Assembly (NCBI GenBank): GCA_051654905.1
Contig: JBOFYY010000158.1
Coordinates: forward strand, 124,001-188,000
Length of the DNA stretch: 64,000 nt
From: JBOFIQ01 sp051654905
GTDB taxonomy: Bacteria; Actinomycetota; Actinomycetes; Propionibacteriales; Propionibacteriaceae
Direction: 5' to 3'
How positions within the stretch are numbered: the first letter of the stretch is position 1; every line of letters starts with the position of its first letter. Below the pieces are notes generated by a model. The model saw nothing but the letters and a program-made list of their open reading frames with translations, did not search any database and was not told the DNA's origin. The position numbers were made by a program, and so were the translations under genes. Positions 9,114-16,983 of this stretch are shown here, piece after piece.

Positions 9114-9197
9114 GTGCAAAATCTGTATATGTGTAAGTTTTGCTCGCTATTTTCTAACTATAGGTGTGCAAAATCTGTTCTCTCGCACTTTTTGCAC
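9114..9197. repeat. Two 32-nt imperfect palindromic repeats
   Basis: Two units, 9114-9145 and 9166-9197, share the left arm GTGCAAAATCTGT. Each ends in a roughly inverted arm (TTTTGCTC and TTTTTGCAC), and 20 bases separate them. Unit length and spacing equal those of the array at 19650-19784, upstream of the AbiEi/DUF559 gene. The units lie between the glyA terminator and the ispF stop, with no gene of their own. This is an intergenic repeat family; its function is unknown. Confidence 0.7.
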
Positions 9198-9208
9198 ATA
9201 GTTCGACG

Positions 9209-9685
9209 TCAGCCCTGCGGCACAATCAAGAGTGCTGTTGCCATAGCGGCAACGCCTTCTCCTCGCCCAGTAAGCCCTAGCCCGTCAGTCGTCGTAGCTC
9301 CGACGCTCACATAAGCCCCTACTGCTGCGCTCATCGCTGCTTCAGCCTCAGCACGACGTCGAGCTATTTTCGGACGATTACCAATAATCTGCACCGAGAT
9401 ATTACCGATCTCAAAACCAGCTTCTCGTATCCGACGAGCAGTCTCTACTAGAAACGCTGCCCCACTAGCACCCGCCCATTGCGGCTCACTGGTGCCATAG
9501 TTGCTTCCCAAATCACCCAAACCAGCTGCCGCCAGCAACGCGTCACAAGCAGCATGCGCTGCGACGTCGCCATCAGAATGCCCAGACAAGCCCATAGTTT
9601 CTTCTGGGAAACTCACACAAGCAATATGCATCGGCACCCCTTCGACAAGCTGATGTACATCAACACCTAAACCCGTACGAAACAT
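9209..9685 (-). CDS. ispF: 2-C-methyl-D-erythritol 2,4-cyclodiphosphate synthase
   Basis: Fifth enzyme of the non-mevalonate isoprenoid pathway; cyclises CDP-methylerythritol phosphate with loss of CMP. Zinc ligands are in the conserved DVH of GLGVDVHQL (residues 5-13) and in the LSGHSDGDVAAHA stretch. The C-terminal GLGLTGRGEGVAAMA (cofactor/CMP site) is intact, and 158 residues is the normal size. Its ATG follows the ispD stop by 3 bases with a GAGAAAGG site inside the end of ispD, so both are translated from one message started upstream at carD. Confidence 0.95.
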   Translation of the reverse strand: MFRTGLGVDVHQLVEGVPMHIACVSFPEETMGLSGHSDGDVAAHAACDALLAAAGLGDLGSNYGTSEPQWAGASGAAFLVETARRIREAGFEIGNISVQIIGNRPKIARRRAEAEAAMSAAVGAYVSVGATTTDGLGLTGRGEGVAAMATALLIVPQG

Positions 9686-9688
9686 GGG

Positions 9689-10402
9689 CTAGCCTTTCTC
9701 CTGGAGCAACAATGATTCTGCAATCACAAAATCTATCGGCTCAGTTACCTTCATAGCTAACCTTGAGCCTGCAACTAATGTCACCTGATGTCCTACTGCT
9801 TCACATACGGCAGCATCGTCAGTGTATTCCTTTAACTCCCCTACTACTGCAGCTGACTGCAACCCAGCATGAGCCTTTTTCAAAATTTCAGGATGGAACC
9901 CTTGCGGGGTTTGCACCGCCCGTAATGTAGCTCGATCTACCACTTGGGAACTGTCACCGGTTAAGACGCGAATAGAGTCTGAGATAGGCAAGACTGGTAC
10001 TACAGCTACTGAACCCTCCTTAACCTCCGCGACGATCTGAGCCGTAACCTGAGCAGGAACCAGCGGGCGAGCTGCATCATGAACCAGCACGACGCTACAT
10101 GAATCTGGCAAAACAGCTAATCCTCGCTGGACCGATTCTTGTCGGCTAGCACCACCTTGCTCGTAGCGAATGGGAACCGTAATTCCTGCTAACGCTTCGG
10201 TAAAAGCAGCCAGATGGTTCATTCCTATTACAGCGATGATTTCATCAACCCCGCCAGCTACCAAGGCTTCGACGCTACGACGAACTAAGGAAACTCCTGC
10301 TAACTGTCGCAGCGCTTTCGGGCCCACACCGCCGACAGTAGACCCCCCTAATCGAACGCCAGAGCCGGCCGCAACCACAATGGCGACGACCGGCTCAGAC
10401 AT
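9689..10402 (-). CDS. ispD: 2-C-methyl-D-erythritol 4-phosphate cytidylyltransferase
   Basis: Third enzyme of the non-mevalonate pathway; adds CMP from CTP to methylerythritol phosphate. The N-terminal nucleotide-binding motif VVAAGSGVRLGG is present (slightly variant from the GxGxR consensus), as are SVVLVHDAARPLVP and the C-terminal VTLVAGSRLAMKVTEP. It has 237 residues. It lies between carD and ispF on the minus strand, the standard actinobacterial order, with 25 bases to carD. The protein is cytoplasmic. No fusion with ispF exists here, unlike in some proteobacteria. Confidence 0.94.
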   Translation of the reverse strand: MSEPVVAIVVAAGSGVRLGGSTVGGVGPKALRQLAGVSLVRRSVEALVAGGVDEIIAVIGMNHLAAFTEALAGITVPIRYEQGGASRQESVQRGLAVLPDSCSVVLVHDAARPLVPAQVTAQIVAEVKEGSVAVVPVLPISDSIRVLTGDSSQVVDRATLRAVQTPQGFHPEILKKAHAGLQSAAVVGELKEYTDDAAVCEAVGHQVTLVAGSRLAMKVTEPIDFVIAESLLLQEKG

Positions 10403-10427
10403 AAACTTATGTTTAGTTAATAGCTAA

Positions 10428-10913
10428 TTAGGAAGCGAGAACTTCATCAAGGATGATCTCGGCGCGATCCTCTTCAACTTTCTCGGCAAGAGCAAGTTCT
10501 GAGATAAGGATCTGACGAGCTTTCGCTAGCATGCGCTTCTCGCCTGCTGAAAGGCCCCGTGCCCGCTCGCGGCGCCATAAGTCACGAACAACTTCGGCAA
10601 CCTTATTAACATTGCCAGAATGGAGCTTCTCCATATTGGCTTTGAAACGACGTGACCAGTTTGTTGGTTCTTCAACGATAGTGGCCCGCAGGACGCTGAA
10701 AACATGCTCCAGCCCAGCTGAGTCAACAACATCGCGAACCCCAATGAGGTCAAGGTTTTTAGCAGGAGCCCTCACTACTAAATCGTTCTGTCCCACAATG
10801 CGCAAGACAAGATACTGGACATCCTCGCCCTTGATCTTGCGAGTCTCAATATCTTCGATGACAGCCGCCCCGTGATTCGGGTAGACCACCGTTTCACCGA
10901 TTGTGTAGCTCAT
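10428..10913 (-). CDS. carD: CarD family RNA-polymerase-binding regulator
   Basis: Binds the RNA polymerase beta subunit and stabilises open promoter complexes, especially at rRNA promoters in mycobacteria. The N-terminal RNAP-interaction domain starts SYTIGETVVYPNHGAAVI and the C-terminal helical DNA-binding domain carries NWSRRFKANMEK and DLWRRERARGLSAGEK, including the conserved tryptophan near residue 85. The ATG at 10913 has AAAGGGG upstream; an upstream start would add 14 unconserved residues. At 161 residues it matches the family. It heads the carD-ispD-ispF operon. Confidence 0.93.
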   Translation of the reverse strand: MSYTIGETVVYPNHGAAVIEDIETRKIKGEDVQYLVLRIVGQNDLVVRAPAKNLDLIGVRDVVDSAGLEHVFSVLRATIVEEPTNWSRRFKANMEKLHSGNVNKVAEVVRDLWRRERARGLSAGEKRMLAKARQILISELALAEKVEEDRAEIILDEVLAS

Positions 10914-11043
10914 GAGCTTTGTACCCCTTTCCGCGTACTCAATTCTAGCACGCAATCAGGATCATTAGAGAGGCGTTTTCCCTAGTCACTAAGACCTAGC
11001 ATCTATTGACAGAAAACAGATCTTATGCTTCTAGTCATCTCAT

Positions 11044-11082
11044 GCAGAATGCGGTCGGTTTTTCACCACGACCGCATTCTGC
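11044..11082. terminator. Strong intrinsic terminator between gpmA and carD
   Basis: Perfect 14-bp stem with arms GCAGAATGCGGTCG and CGACCGCATTCTGC and an 11-nt loop. It lies 22 bases past the gpmA stop on the minus strand. T-runs are short outside the stem, so release may depend mainly on the stem strength. Confidence 0.75.
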
Positions 11083-11104
11083 TTCACTCATGAAATTAAT
11101 GAGA

Positions 11105-11854
11105 TTACTTTTTACCCTGGTTCTTAACTGCTTCGATCGAAGCCTTAGCAGCCTCTGGATCAAGGTAGCGACCACCAGGAACAACCGGCTTCAGATCCTC
11201 ATCAAGTTCGTAGAACAACGGAATACCGGTAGGGATATTCAAGCTAGCAATATCATCGTCCGAGATGCCGTCAAGATGCTTAACTAGCGCCCGCAATGAG
11301 TTGCCGTGAGCAGTCACTAGTACCGTCTTGCCAGCCTTCAGATCTGGAACGATAACTTCTTCCCAGTAAGGCAGTAGTCGCGCGACAACATCTTTAAGAC
11401 ATTCCGTACGTGGACGATCTGATTCGGCAATATCTGAATAACGAGCGTCAGCGAATTGACTGAACTCATCGTCAATATCGATCAGTGGCGGTGGGACATC
11501 GTAAGAACGACGCCACAACATAAACTGCTCTTCACCGAATTGTTCCAGCGTCTGAGCCTTGTTCTTGCCCTGTAGTGCACCGTAATGACGCTCGTTGAGG
11601 CGCCAATCACGCTTTACTGGAATCCAGTGACGATCGCAGCCGTCTAGCGCAAGGTAGGCAGTGTGGATAGCGCGACGTAGCAGCGACGTATGTAGTACAT
11701 CAGGCAGCAGGCCTTCGGACTTGAGCAGCTCGGCGCCACGTTTGGCTTCCGCGATGCCCTTCTCATTAATATCGACGTCAACCCAACCAGTAAAAAGGTT
11801 AAGTGCGTTCCACTCGGACTCGCCATGGCGAAGAAGGATCAGCTTTGCAGTCAT
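11105..11854 (-). CDS. gpmA: 2,3-bisphosphoglycerate-dependent phosphoglycerate mutase
   Basis: Glycolytic enzyme interconverting 3- and 2-phosphoglycerate through a phosphohistidine. Visible are the phosphorylated-histidine motif LLRHGESEWN (residues 7-16), the RLNERHYGALQG segment and the second catalytic histidine in LVTAHGNSLRAL. It has 249 residues, the usual length. A single-gene unit: its own terminator follows, and the next genes point away. A separate histidine-phosphatase protein at 43129 lacks the RLNERHYG segment, so this is the genuine glycolytic mutase. Confidence 0.96.
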   Translation of the reverse strand: MTAKLILLRHGESEWNALNLFTGWVDVDINEKGIAEAKRGAELLKSEGLLPDVLHTSLLRRAIHTAYLALDGCDRHWIPVKRDWRLNERHYGALQGKNKAQTLEQFGEEQFMLWRRSYDVPPPLIDIDDEFSQFADARYSDIAESDRPRTECLKDVVARLLPYWEEVIVPDLKAGKTVLVTAHGNSLRALVKHLDGISDDDIASLNIPTGIPLFYELDEDLKPVVPGGRYLDPEAAKASIEAVKNQGKK

Positions 11855-11972
11855 GTCACCTATCTTACCGCTCCCCGACGCCCTGCACCGTGTTGTTCCA
11901 AGACCAGAATGATCTGCCCCTAAGAACTACCCCGTAGCAATCGACTAACTACTCCATGGTTGAATCAATACC

Positions 11973-12710
11973 ATGACAAAACCTGTAGCTGTTGTTACTG
12001 GAGCTTCTAGCGGCATTGGAGCTGCTACTGCCCGCCTACTAGCGTCCCAAGGCTGGACCGTCATATGTGCGGCTCGCCGCCAAGAACGCATTACCGCACT
12101 GGCTGCTGAAATCGGCGGTAAAGCAGTGGTCTGTGATGTTTCTAAAACTGACGATGTTGCCGCACTAACGCAGGCAGCTGGCGACCGGATTGATCTTCTA
12201 GTAAATAATGCCGGTGGTGCGCTAGGACAAGAGGCACATGACATTGCTGATCTAGAAAAGTGGGATCGCATGTGGCAAGCAAATGTCATGGGAGCAGCCC
12301 GCGTAACCCAAGCACTGCTACCTGCTGTTGAAGCCGCTGAAGGAACTATCGTCTTCATCACTTCAACTGCAGCCGAAGCCGCCTACGAGGGCGCTGGCGG
12401 ATACTGCGGCGTCAAAGCAGCCGAACGCATGATGGCAAATTCGCTACGCCTAGAACTAAACGGTCGCCCGATCCGAGTTGTCGAGATTGTCCCGGGTATG
12501 GTCATGACTGATGAGTTCTCGCTGACTCGTTTCGACGGAGATCAGGCAAAAGCAGACGCTGTCTATGCTGGTGTTCCTGATCCACTAGTAGCAGAAGATA
12601 TCGCTGAATGTATTCGTTGGGCAGCTGACCAACCTGCTCATGTCGTCATCGAACGTCTTGTCGTTCGCCCCCGATCCCAAGCTGCTAATCATAAAGTTGT
12701 GCGGCACTAG
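11973..12710 (+). CDS. SDR family NAD(P)-dependent oxidoreductase (YdfG-like)
   Basis: Classical short-chain dehydrogenase of 245 residues. The nucleotide-binding motif VTGASSGIGAATA (residues 9-21) is followed by the arginines of CAARRQER, which favour NADP. LLVNNAG marks the core, and the catalytic Ser, Tyr and Lys are in TSTAAEAAYEGAGGYCGVKAAE (only the YCGVK box is fully diagnostic). It resembles E. coli YdfG, which acts on 3-hydroxy acids and malonic semialdehyde, but the true substrate cannot be read from the sequence. The ribosome site is weak. Divergent from gpmA and closed by a strong terminator. Confidence 0.85.
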   Translation: MTKPVAVVTGASSGIGAATARLLASQGWTVICAARRQERITALAAEIGGKAVVCDVSKTDDVAALTQAAGDRIDLLVNNAGGALGQEAHDIADLEKWDRMWQANVMGAARVTQALLPAVEAAEGTIVFITSTAAEAAYEGAGGYCGVKAAERMMANSLRLELNGRPIRVVEIVPGMVMTDEFSLTRFDGDQAKADAVYAGVPDPLVAEDIAECIRWAADQPAHVVIERLVVRPRSQAANHKVVRH

Positions 12711-12758
12711 CTAGGCAGAAATAATCTCCCAATAACTACGCTGAACTATAAAACGCAC

Positions 12759-12790
12759 GGAGCGCGGCACCCGTAGGGGTGCCGCGCTCC
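12759..12790. terminator. Bidirectional terminator between SDR gene and transcarboxylase operon
   Basis: Perfect 14-bp GC-rich stem, arms GGAGCGCGGCACCC and GGGTGCCGCGCTCC, with a GTAG loop. It separates two convergent transcripts: the SDR gene on the plus strand and the transcarboxylase operon on the minus strand. Confidence 0.8.
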
Positions 12791-12812
12791 TGACGCGTTG
12801 AAGCGAGTTAAC

Positions 12813-13169
12813 TCACTCGACCTCAATGAGAGCCTGGCCGCCCTGGACTGGGTCGCCCTTAGCTACGAAGATCTCCTTCACCTTGCCATCGGCAGGTGCA
12901 GTGATCTCAGTTTCCATCTTCATTGCTTCCAAGACGACTACGACGTCGCCAGCCTTTACTTCTTGGCCAACTTCGACATTGATCTTGAAAACCGAGCCAG
13001 CAAGAGGAGCAGCAATAGCGTTAGCTGAACCGCCCTTAGCAGCTGACGGGGATGCTGCTGTAGCAGCGCCACCACCAATAACGATCGGTGCCAAGGTCGT
13101 AGACTTCGTATCGTCTACCTCGACATCAACCTCGTATGCCGTCCCGTTGACGGTCACCTTGAGCTTCAT
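12813..13169 (-). CDS. Methylmalonyl-CoA carboxytransferase 1.3S (biotin carrier) subunit
   Basis: Carries the biotin that shuttles a carboxyl group between the 12S and 5S subunits of transcarboxylase. The N-terminus MKLKVTVNGTAYEVDVEV is almost the Propionibacterium 1.3S sequence as I recall it, followed by an Ala/Gly-rich linker and a C-terminal biotinyl domain with the biotinylated lysine in EAMKMETEI near residue 85. Length is 118 residues. It is last in the operon 5S, 12S, small subunit, 1.3S, and a terminator follows within 25 bases. A decarboxylase carrier is the main alternative, made unlikely by the 5S partner. Confidence 0.93.
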   Translation of the reverse strand: MKLKVTVNGTAYEVDVEVDDTKSTTLAPIVIGGGAATAASPSAAKGGSANAIAAPLAGSVFKINVEVGQEVKAGDVVVVLEAMKMETEITAPADGKVKEIFVAKGDPVQGGQALIEVE

Positions 13170-13187
13170 AGTGATTTCCTTCTTCGT

Positions 13188-13427
13188 TCAGGCAATGTTG
13201 CGGTTCTGTACGGCGCGACGGCCGCTAGCTGCCCAAGCCGGGCTACCTGAGGCGTAACGAATGGCTTTGACTTTGCCCTTTACGCCCATGTAGGCGCAAG
13301 TAGCACCGACGATGGCGAGGATTGTTTCCTCATCAACTGCCGGAATCTTGCCACGTAGGTCTTCGACCTCTTTTTCGAGCTTTGCAAGACGTGTAAGCAG
13401 GTCTTCCAGATTGACATTGGTCTCCAT
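13188..13427 (-). CDS. Small subunit-like protein of the transcarboxylase operon
   Basis: A 79-residue protein between the 12S and 1.3S genes, with 12 and 18 bases to its neighbours. The N-terminal half (VNLEDLLTRLAKLEKEVEDL) is a short coiled coil; the C-terminal half ends with SPAWAASGRRAVQNR. That tail resembles the Trp-Ala-Gly-Arg tails of the small assembly subunits (MmdD/MmdE, OadG types) of related sodium-pumping decarboxylases. There is no membrane segment, so a pumping role is unlikely. I infer an assembly or linking role in the carboxylase complex. Confidence 0.7.
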   Translation of the reverse strand: METNVNLEDLLTRLAKLEKEVEDLRGKIPAVDEETILAIVGATCAYMGVKGKVKAIRYASGSPAWAASGRRAVQNRNIA

Positions 13428-13439
13428 GGTATCCCTTTC

Positions 13440-14996
13440 TTACTGCGGCCCGAGGCCGTGCTTCTTGGCCGGACGGTTCTCCCGCTTGTTAATCAAAATG
13501 CCTAGGGCATCAGACAACTTCGCACGAGTTTCTGCCGGATCAATGATGTCATCGACCAAGCCACGAGCAGCCGACATATACGGCGTAGCAAACGTCTCGC
13601 GGTATTCCTCGATCAGTTCTTCACGACGCTTCGTCGAATCCTCAGCTTCAGCAATCTCACGACGGAAGACTACGTTTACGGCACCTTCAGCACCCATAAC
13701 CGCAATCTCAGCCGTTGGCCATGCGAATACCTTGTCCGCTCCCAAGTCCTTTGAACACATCGCCAAGTACGCGCCGCCGTAGGCCTTGCGTAGCACGACT
13801 GTGATCTTGGGGACGCTGGCAGCTGAGTAAGCGTAAAGCATCTTGGCGCCATGGCGAATAATGCCACCATGCTCCTGCGCGACACCGGGCAAGAAGCCAG
13901 GTACGTCGACGAACGTGACCAACGGAATATTGAACGCGTTACAGAAACGGATGAACTTACTCGACTTATCCGAAGCGTTGATATCGAGACATCCCGACAT
14001 CACGTTCGGCTGGTTAGCGATAACACCGATGGTCAAACCGTTGATACGGCTAAAACCAACGACGATATTCTTTGCCCAGCCAGCCTGAACTTCAAGGAAG
14101 TCTTGATGATCAACAATGCCTCGAATGACATCGCGGACATCAAAGCCCTTCTTAGCCTCATCAGGAATGATCGTCCGCAACGCCTCATTCGGCTCGTTGC
14201 TGTAATCAGGATCAACGATAGGCGGCATCTCAGTGTTATTGCTTGGCAAGAAAGACAACAGCTTCTTGGCAATCAACAGCGCCTGCTCGTCATCATCAGC
14301 GACGAAGCTGGTCACACCAGAGATGTTCATGTGTGCATCAGCACCACCGAGATCGTCTTGAGTAACGTCCTCGCCAGTCACCGTCTTAATAACGCCAGGG
14401 CCCGTAATAAACATATGGGCTTTACGCGTCTGAATGATGAAGTCAGTCAAGGCCGGTGAATACACCGCGCCACCAGCACAAGGGCCAGCAATGACTGAAA
14501 TCTGCGGCACAACACCCGACAAGAGAACGTTCGCGTAGAACACCTTGCCGTAGCCAGAAAGCGAGTCGATACCTTCTTGAACACGAGCACCAGCGGAGTC
14601 GTTGATAAAGACGAACGGTGTGCCCGTCTTCAACGATGCCATCAGCGTCTCTTCCACCTTGATGAGAGCTGCCTCACCGGCAGATCCACCCATAACGGTG
14701 AAGTCCTGAGATGCCACATTGACGGGGCGTCCCAACACTGCGCAAGAACCTGTCACGACACCGTCGGCAGGCATATCAGCCTTGTCCATACCGAAGAACG
14801 TCGTACGGTTACGACGGAACATACCAGTTTCCTGGAACGTTCCGGCATCAGCTAGAACGTCAATACGTTCACGCGCACCGAGCTTGCCTTGGGCATGCTG
14901 CTTTTCGAGCTTGGCTTCACCGCCTCCGGCGCTGACATGGGAGCGACGCTCAGCAAGTTGCTTGAGACGATCCTCCATGGTGATTTTTTTAGCCAT
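13440..14996 (-). CDS. Methylmalonyl-CoA carboxytransferase 12S subunit
   Basis: Hexameric core of transcarboxylase; moves the carboxyl group from methylmalonyl-CoA to biotin, yielding propionyl-CoA. A crotonase-type carboxyltransferase of 518 residues. Conserved stretches include ARERIDVL, SQDFTVMGGSAGE, the first oxyanion-hole region IAGPCAGGAVYSPALTDF, and VPGFLPGVAQEHGGIIRHGAK with RKAYGGAYLAMCSKDLGAD. It matches the propionibacterial 12S subunit along its whole length by eye. It lies between the 5S gene (11 bases upstream) and the small subunit gene. A propionyl-CoA carboxylase beta chain is the close alternative; the 5S gene decides. Confidence 0.95.
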   Translation of the reverse strand: MAKKITMEDRLKQLAERRSHVSAGGGEAKLEKQHAQGKLGARERIDVLADAGTFQETGMFRRNRTTFFGMDKADMPADGVVTGSCAVLGRPVNVASQDFTVMGGSAGEAALIKVEETLMASLKTGTPFVFINDSAGARVQEGIDSLSGYGKVFYANVLLSGVVPQISVIAGPCAGGAVYSPALTDFIIQTRKAHMFITGPGVIKTVTGEDVTQDDLGGADAHMNISGVTSFVADDDEQALLIAKKLLSFLPSNNTEMPPIVDPDYSNEPNEALRTIIPDEAKKGFDVRDVIRGIVDHQDFLEVQAGWAKNIVVGFSRINGLTIGVIANQPNVMSGCLDINASDKSSKFIRFCNAFNIPLVTFVDVPGFLPGVAQEHGGIIRHGAKMLYAYSAASVPKITVVLRKAYGGAYLAMCSKDLGADKVFAWPTAEIAVMGAEGAVNVVFRREIAEAEDSTKRREELIEEYRETFATPYMSAARGLVDDIIDPAETRAKLSDALGILINKRENRPAKKHGLGPQ

Positions 14997-15007
14997 GAGA
15001 TCAGCCC

Positions 15008-16495
15008 TTACGCCGGCTCAACAGCGACGGTCTTAGCCGCGCCATTGTTGACCGATACGGAGTACTTGACCGGGCCGGTGAGCGCGGTGGCATTGCCTTC
15101 CTTCTCAGCCTTGAGCTGAGCAGCTGTCTTACCGACATTCTGCGGGCCCTCATGACGAGTAGTGAAGAACTTCTCAGCGACAGCTGGGAACATGGCATAG
15201 GTGAGGACGTCCTCATCGCTGCCATCAAAGCCTTCGATCTTGGCTGCGTTTTCACACAAAGTGTCCCATTCGGGATCAAGTAGATCGGCTGGACGACCCG
15301 TGATGGGCTCCTTCTTAGCCTGCTTGGCAGCAATATCGATGACCTCTTGTGCGCGTTCGCCAATGCACTCGCCGTAGTAGCCGAGCATCAGATCAGCAAA
15401 TTCGCCAGTCATAACCTTGTAACGTCCCATGAGAACGTTGAACACAGCCTGAGTGCCAACGATCTGTGATGACGGTGTAACAAGTGGCGGATGTCCGGCG
15501 TCAGCCTTAACCCGCGGAACTTCTTCCATAACCTCGCGGATACGATCTCCAGCACCCTGAGCTTTAAGCTGCGATTCCATGTTGGAAAGCATGCCGCCGG
15601 GGATCTGTGAGGAGAAAATATCGGTATCGACAAGGGTATCCGACTCGAAGTTGGAGTACTTCGGACGAACGGTTGCGAAATGGTCGCGAATCTTGCGGAG
15701 ACGCTCCATATCCAGACCAGTTTCGTAACCGGTGCCTTCCAACATCTCAACCAGTGATTCGGTCGGGTTATGTCCTGGGCCTAGCGACATCGAAGAAATG
15801 GCAGTATCGACAACGTCAGCGCCAGCTTCGATGGCTTTCATCAAGGAGACGAGCGTCACACCTGTAGTCGAGTGGCAGTGGACATTGATCTGGGTGTCCT
15901 CACCGTAGGTTTCCTTGATCGCACGAATAATGTCGTAGGCAGGCTGCGGCTTAAGTAGCGCAGCCATATCCTTGAAAGCGATCGAATCTGCACCCATATC
16001 GAGGAGCTGTCCTGCTAGTTTTACGTAGCCTTCAGCAGTATGGAGTGGGGAGATCGTGTAAGAAATCGTACCTTGAGCATGTTTGCCCGTCTTCTTCACC
16101 GCAGCCATGGCATGTTCCATGTTGCGCGGATCATTAAGGGCATCAAAGACACGGAATACATCCATGCCATTCTCGGCCGACTTCTCAACGAACTTGTCGA
16201 CAACCATGTCCTCGTAATGGCGGTAGCCAAGGAGGTTCTGACCACGAAGCAACATCTGCAGCTTCGAATTCGGCATTAGTTCACGGAATGTACGGAGGCG
16301 CTTCCACGGATCCTCATTGAGGAAGCGGATGCAAGAGTCGTAAGTCGCACCGCCCCAGCATTCGACGGACCAGTAACCTGCGGCATCAATATCCGCGCAT
16401 GCGTCGACCATGTCTTCCATGGCCATACGCGTAGCAATAAGGCTCTGGTGGGCGTCGCGCAAGGCGAGCTCGGTCACACCAATCTTTCGCGTCAT
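15008..16495 (-). CDS. Methylmalonyl-CoA carboxytransferase 5S subunit
   Basis: Transfers carboxyl from biotin to pyruvate, giving oxaloacetate. HMGL-like TIM barrel: GVTELALRDAHQSLIATRM at the N-terminus, with the metal-binding Asp; ECWGGATYDSCIRFLNEDPW; the metal ligands in INVHCHSTTGVT; and the catalytic lysine in IAFKDMAALLKPQPAYD. A C-terminal PYC/OADA domain and a linker follow. The ATG at 16495 gives 495 residues; an ATG 75 bases upstream adds 25 residues unlike the propionibacterial enzyme. There is no good ribosome site at either. First gene of the operon; divergent from padR with 137 bases between starts. Confidence 0.94.
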   Translation of the reverse strand: MTRKIGVTELALRDAHQSLIATRMAMEDMVDACADIDAAGYWSVECWGGATYDSCIRFLNEDPWKRLRTFRELMPNSKLQMLLRGQNLLGYRHYEDMVVDKFVEKSAENGMDVFRVFDALNDPRNMEHAMAAVKKTGKHAQGTISYTISPLHTAEGYVKLAGQLLDMGADSIAFKDMAALLKPQPAYDIIRAIKETYGEDTQINVHCHSTTGVTLVSLMKAIEAGADVVDTAISSMSLGPGHNPTESLVEMLEGTGYETGLDMERLRKIRDHFATVRPKYSNFESDTLVDTDIFSSQIPGGMLSNMESQLKAQGAGDRIREVMEEVPRVKADAGHPPLVTPSSQIVGTQAVFNVLMGRYKVMTGEFADLMLGYYGECIGERAQEVIDIAAKQAKKEPITGRPADLLDPEWDTLCENAAKIEGFDGSDEDVLTYAMFPAVAEKFFTTRHEGPQNVGKTAAQLKAEKEGNATALTGPVKYSVSVNNGAAKTVAVEPA

Positions 16496-16593
16496 AGTCC
16501 AAGTCAACCATGTATCGCTGACATTGTGTATGCGGGGTTCAAAGCGTGAACCTGACCACAACTCGAACATCGTTCAGGAAAATAGTATTTCAT

Positions 16594-16612
16594 TACCTTG
16601 CACCACAAGGTA
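16594..16612. promoter_or_regulatory. Probable PadR operator
   Basis: Perfect inverted repeat TACCTTG-CACCA-CAAGGTA centred 30 bases before the padR start and about 108 bases before the 5S start. Position and symmetry fit autoregulation by the PadR protein encoded next to it. A TATACC element follows at 16619. Whether it also affects the divergent transcarboxylase operon is open. Confidence 0.5.
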
Positions 16613-16632
16613 CATGGCTATACCATGATCCT

Positions 16633-16983
16633 ATGGCGGGAAACCAGATTGATCTCACCCAGCTACGACGTGGCACGTTGGAGTACTGCGTTCTCGCTCT
16701 CTTAGAAGACGAACCTCGCTACGGATATGACTTAGTCACCCAGCTATGCGACGCCGGAATGGTCACCAGCGAAGGAACGGTTTATCCCTTACTAAGCCGC
16801 TTACGACGCGACCACCTCGTCGATACCACTTGGCAAGAATCTGCCAGCGGGCCACCTCGACGCTACTACTCCCTAACAGTTGAAGGCAGTGCAGCCTTAG
16901 CAGCATTCCGCACATCATGGTGCAATTTCAAAACCTCAGTTGATTCGATCACAAATAGGAAGTCCTACGATGACAACCATTGA
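16633..16983 (+). CDS. PadR family transcriptional regulator
   Basis: Winged-helix DNA-binding protein of 116 residues. The family pattern is clear: LRRGTLEYCVLALLEDEPRYGYDL, then the recognition and wing segment SEGTVYPLLSRLRRDHLV and a GPPRRYYSLTVEG wing strand. The C-terminal dimer helix is short, as in the small (subfamily 2) PadRs. The start at 16633 is chosen because the in-frame upstream part would run through the operator. It overlaps the next gene by 14 bases; the PadR plus HAAS membrane-protein pair is a common two-gene unit and usually responds to envelope or drug stress. Confidence 0.88.
   Translation: MAGNQIDLTQLRRGTLEYCVLALLEDEPRYGYDLVTQLCDAGMVTSEGTVYPLLSRLRRDHLVDTTWQESASGPPRRYYSLTVEGSAALAAFRTSWCNFKTSVDSITNRKSYDDNH

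Noticed and set aside
13851..14459. 202-residue plus-strand reading frame
   Set aside because: It lies antisense within the 12S carboxytransferase gene, which is intact and conserved; its composition (long runs of Arg, Ile, Asn without motif) is that of a shadow frame.
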